From Burkholderiales bacterium (GTDB taxonomy: Bacteria > Pseudomonadota > Gammaproteobacteria > Burkholderiales > Thiobacillaceae): DNA of 16,614 nucleotides. The stretch spans positions 1 to 16,614 of the forward strand of contig SXRG01000109.1 of assembly GCA_005793645.1 (NCBI GenBank), read 5' to 3'. The stretch's first letter is position 1. Each line of letters starts with the position of its first letter. Shown here in pieces: positions 14,478-16,614 of the stretch. A program made the position numbers and the translations under genes. The notes under the pieces were generated by a model. It worked only from the letters and a program-made list of their open reading frames with translations, was not told the DNA's origin and made no database searches.

Positions 14478-15488
14478 ATGAAATTCAAAGACATTGAGGA
14501 TATCCAGTACATCCTGCACGCGCAGGGCGCACTTCCCATCCATCGCGATCGAATCCTGCGTGCGTGGCTTGCGGCGCGGCCACTCGACAGCGGCGCACGG
14601 CGGCACCAGGCCATCAACTTTCTGCCCCTGAGCGTGCGTGGTGCCTTGCCGCAACTAGCCGATGCGCTGGCCGATCTGGCCCGTATCCATACGCAAGAAA
14701 ACAGCACCGACGGATCAGCAAGGATTCTGGTTCGGCTTATGGATGGGCAGACGGTAGAAAGCGTGCGTCTACCCGGAAACGGTCTCTGTGTTTCGACCCA
14801 GGTGGGCTGCGCCGTGGGTTGTACCTTTTGTCAAACCGGGCGAACCGGCCTGATTCGTCAACTGGGCAGCGCCGAGATCATTGCTCAAGTCGTGCTCACG
14901 CGCTGTCTCGGACCAGTCACTCGAGTCGTATTTATGGGCATGGGAGAACCCGCCCATAACCTGGACAAGGTTCTGGAGGCCATCGATCTGCTCGGTACGC
15001 AAGGCGGCATCGGCCACAAGAATCTTGTCTTTTCCACGGTCGGCGACCGGCGCGTGTTCAAGCGACTACCGGAAGGCCGGGTCAAGCCAGCCCTGGCGCT
15101 ATCCCTGCACACAACCCGAGCCGACCTGCGGCGCAATCTATTACCCAAGGCCCCGGACATAACGCCAGATGAACTGATTGAACTCGGCGAGGTCTATGCC
15201 CGGACGACCGGTTACCCCATTCAGTATCAATGGACCCTGCTGGAAGGGATCAACGATACGGACGAAGAACTGGACGGCATCGTGCGTCTGCTGAAAAACA
15301 AATACGCGATGATGAATTTCATCCCCTACAACGCCAGCGAAGGCCTGCCCTACCGTCGCCCAGCGCCCGAACGCGCCTCCCGCATGGCCGGATTCCTGCA
15401 TCAGAATGGCATCATTACCCGCCTGCGCCAGTCGGCCGGCCAGGATATCGAAGGGGGTTGTGGCCAGTTACGCGCCCGCCATGTCTGA
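14478..15488 (+). CDS. RlmN/Cfr-family radical SAM RNA methyltransferase paralogue
   Basis: The radical SAM cluster motif is C111-x3-C115-x2-C118 in QVGCAVGCTFCQTG. The two extra cysteines of RlmN/Cfr chemistry are present: C104 before the cluster motif and C328 in GGCGQLRA near the end, which takes the protein-bound methyl in RlmN. SAM-binding stretches MGMGEPAHNLDKV and ALSLHTTRADLRRNLLP are visible. True RlmN methylates C2 of A2503 in 23S rRNA and A37 of some tRNAs. This protein is shorter (336 against 384 in E. coli) and departs from RlmN in family stretches (QTGRTGLIRQL where RlmN has STGxxGFxRNL), so it is better called a paralogue with unknown target. Its last eight bases overlap rluA. 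Cysteine positions support catalytic competence. Confidence 0.85.
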   Translation: MKFKDIEDIQYILHAQGALPIHRDRILRAWLAARPLDSGARRHQAINFLPLSVRGALPQLADALADLARIHTQENSTDGSARILVRLMDGQTVESVRLPGNGLCVSTQVGCAVGCTFCQTGRTGLIRQLGSAEIIAQVVLTRCLGPVTRVVFMGMGEPAHNLDKVLEAIDLLGTQGGIGHKNLVFSTVGDRRVFKRLPEGRVKPALALSLHTTRADLRRNLLPKAPDITPDELIELGEVYARTTGYPIQYQWTLLEGINDTDEELDGIVRLLKNKYAMMNFIPYNASEGLPYRRPAPERASRMAGFLHQNGIITRLRQSAGQDIEGGCGQLRARHV

Positions 15489-16107
15489 TCTTCTTGTCCA
15501 CTTCTACGACGCCCATTGCGTCATTGTGGAAAAACCCGCCGATCTGTTGTCCGTCCCCGGCCGCGCACCGGGGATGAATCTGGCCGATCAAGTGCAGGCC
15601 GCGTTTCCCAATGCGCAGGTGGTTCACCGCCTGGACGAGGCCACCTCGGGGCTGATGCTGTTTGCACGCGGCGCAACAATGGCCGGAGCCTTTGGCCGCC
15701 TGTTCGAGGAACGCAAGGTCAACAAGCGTTACGAGGCCATCGTTCAGGGCCAGGTCGATGCTGCGAACGGGGTGCTAGACTGGCCGCTAATCCGGGATTG
15801 GCCCAACCGCCCCCGGCAAAAGGTCTGTTTCGAAACCGGCAAAACCTCGCAGACCCACTACACCCGGATCGCCCTCCTGCCCGAGCGCTACGCCACGCGC
15901 CTCGCCCTCGTCCCGCTCACCGGACGAACACACCAGTTGCGTGTCCATCTTCTACAATTTGGCCACCCAATCCTCGGCGACCGCCTTTATGGCGACGATG
16001 CCGTTCGAAAGGCCGCGCCACGCCTGCTGCTGCACGCCTGTGAGCTGGATTTTAACCACCCAGTCAGTGGGGCATCAATCACCGTGACCTCGCCAGTCCC
16101 GTTCTAA
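15481..16107 (+). CDS. rluA: Pseudouridine synthase RluA (23S rRNA U746 / tRNA U32)
   Basis: The 208-residue product follows E. coli RluA (219 residues) closely: VEKPADLLSVPGR, HRLDEATSG with catalytic D52, LIRDWPNRPRQKVCFETGK, LTGRTHQLRVHL, GHPILGDRLYG and a C-terminal APRLLLHACEL. RluA isomerises U746 in 23S rRNA and U32 in several tRNAs. No S4 domain is present, as expected for RluA itself. The frame is open 25 codons further upstream, but family alignment and the lack of conserved sequence there favour ATG 15481. The gene overlaps the end of the RlmN-like gene by eight bases, so the two RNA-modifying enzymes are probably made together. Its TAA is immediately followed by the stop codon of the convergent gene. 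Confidence 0.93.
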   Translation: MSDLLVHFYDAHCVIVEKPADLLSVPGRAPGMNLADQVQAAFPNAQVVHRLDEATSGLMLFARGATMAGAFGRLFEERKVNKRYEAIVQGQVDAANGVLDWPLIRDWPNRPRQKVCFETGKTSQTHYTRIALLPERYATRLALVPLTGRTHQLRVHLLQFGHPILGDRLYGDDAVRKAAPRLLLHACELDFNHPVSGASITVTSPVPF

Positions 16108-16614
16108 TCAGATCCCTCCGCCCACATTCTTAAGCAGTTGCACACTAGTCGCCATGCGCCGTCCCCACACGCGCAGCGACTGAATCTCGGCCATCTGCTC
16201 GGCGCGTTGTGTCGTCAGAACATTGAGGCCACTGATCGTCCCGGCCTGATATTGCGCCATCGCGAGGGTATTGGCACGGCGTGCAGCAACCAGGGCCAAT
16301 TCCTGATGCACCGCCTGATTTGCCAATCCGTGGGCAGCCACCAGGTTGTCCTGTACCTCCTGAAAAGCGGCGAGAACGGCCTGGCGGTATTCTGCGACGA
16401 CCACCTCATGCTCGGCCTCGGCGCGAGACACGCCGGCACGACGCGCGTCCGCGTCAAACACGGTCAACGCAAGGGAAGGTCCCAGTGACCAGAAGTGGAT
16501 CGGCTGGCTGGCAATTCGGGCCAAGTGGCTACCGCGCAGACCCGCGTCTGCGCTCACATTCAGGGTCGGAAAAAAGGCAGTTTTAGCCTGGCCAATGGCC
16601 GCATTGGCAGCAGC
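16108..16614 (-). CDS. RND efflux outer-membrane factor (NodT/OprM/TolC type), C-terminal part
   Basis: The minus strand is open from the right edge (16614) to a TGA at 16110-16108, giving about 168 residues that continue beyond the window. The sequence reads like the second half of NodT-type outer-membrane channels: AKTAFFPTLNVSADAGLRG, LGPSLALTVFDADARRAGV, YRQAVLAAFQEVQDNL, ARRANTLAMAQYQAG, LNVLTTQRAEQ and the terminal SVQLLKNVGGGI. Such proteins form the trimeric exit duct of tripartite pumps for drugs or metals, and the helical repeats sit in the periplasm. The substrate cannot be told from this part. An internal GTG at 16557 is not the true start. It faces rluA with no intergenic bases. 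Confidence 0.92.
   Translation of the reverse strand, partial: AAANAAIGQAKTAFFPTLNVSADAGLRGSHLARIASQPIHFWSLGPSLALTVFDADARRAGVSRAEAEHEVVVAEYRQAVLAAFQEVQDNLVAAHGLANQAVHQELALVAARRANTLAMAQYQAGTISGLNVLTTQRAEQMAEIQSLRVWGRRMATSVQLLKNVGGGI

Noticed and set aside
14355..14654. Minus-strand frame across the hoxX/RlmN-like gap
   Set aside because: Its last part (HYALSEMRLVLADRS) looks somewhat protein-like, but it covers the start of the RlmN-like gene, has no recognisable homologue and no supported start. A decayed gene end is possible but cannot be shown.
15406..15480. Upstream 25-codon extension of rluA
   Set aside because: It lies inside the conserved C-terminus of the RlmN-like gene and has no RluA similarity; ATG 15481 fits the family.

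Overview
The window holds one long, almost unbroken + strand block that encodes a membrane-linked uptake [NiFe]-hydrogenase and most of the machinery needed to assemble its metal site. It is flanked by the edge of an insertion sequence on the left and by two RNA-modification genes and part of an efflux gene on the right. The proteins resemble proteobacterial homologues throughout (Hyb-type hydrogenase, HupE, HoxX, an RluA very close to the E. coli enzyme, a NodT-type outer-membrane factor). Together with the moderately high GC content, this suggests a beta- or gammaproteobacterium able to use H2 as electron donor. The species cannot be named from the sequence.

Layout. 1-76 (-): start of an IS3-family OrfA running off the left edge. 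77-336: AT-rich leader with no gene, containing a perfect inverted repeat and possible promoter elements. 337-6570: hybO, hybA, hybB, hybC, hybD and hupE, closely spaced and ending in a strong intrinsic terminator (6587-6614). 6619-14311: hypA, hypB, hypF, hypC, hypD, hypE and hoxX, mostly overlapping or separated by a few bases. 14312-14477: intergenic, with a weak terminator-like hairpin and a -10-like hexamer next to the next start codon. 14478-16107: an RlmN/Cfr-like radical SAM protein overlapping rluA. 16108-16614 (-): C-terminal part of an RND-type outer-membrane efflux lipoprotein, tail to tail with rluA with no bases between.

How the genes work together. HybO and HybC form the H2-oxidising core. 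HybO carries a Tat signal that should take the folded pair across the membrane. HybA (sixteen cluster cysteines) and HybB (multi-spanning NrfD-type quinone protein) should pass electrons to the quinone pool; no cytochrome b gene of the HyaC/HupC type is present. HupE is a likely nickel permease, HypA and HypB deliver nickel, and HypF and HypE make the cyanide ligands. HypC and HypD assemble Fe(CN)2CO, HoxX can supply the CO ligand from a formyl donor, and HybD clips the C-terminus of HybC after nickel loading. No hydrogenase regulator, HybE chaperone or second HypC/HybG is seen here.

The window is mostly a recognisable system. The points most worth a second look are: a hoxX gene beside a hydrogenase whose small subunit lacks the extra cysteines of the O2-tolerant type; an unusually long, cysteine-containing cleavable tail on HybC; a terminator whose U-tract ends four bases before the hypA start codon; and an RlmN/Cfr paralogue of unknown target coupled to rluA.
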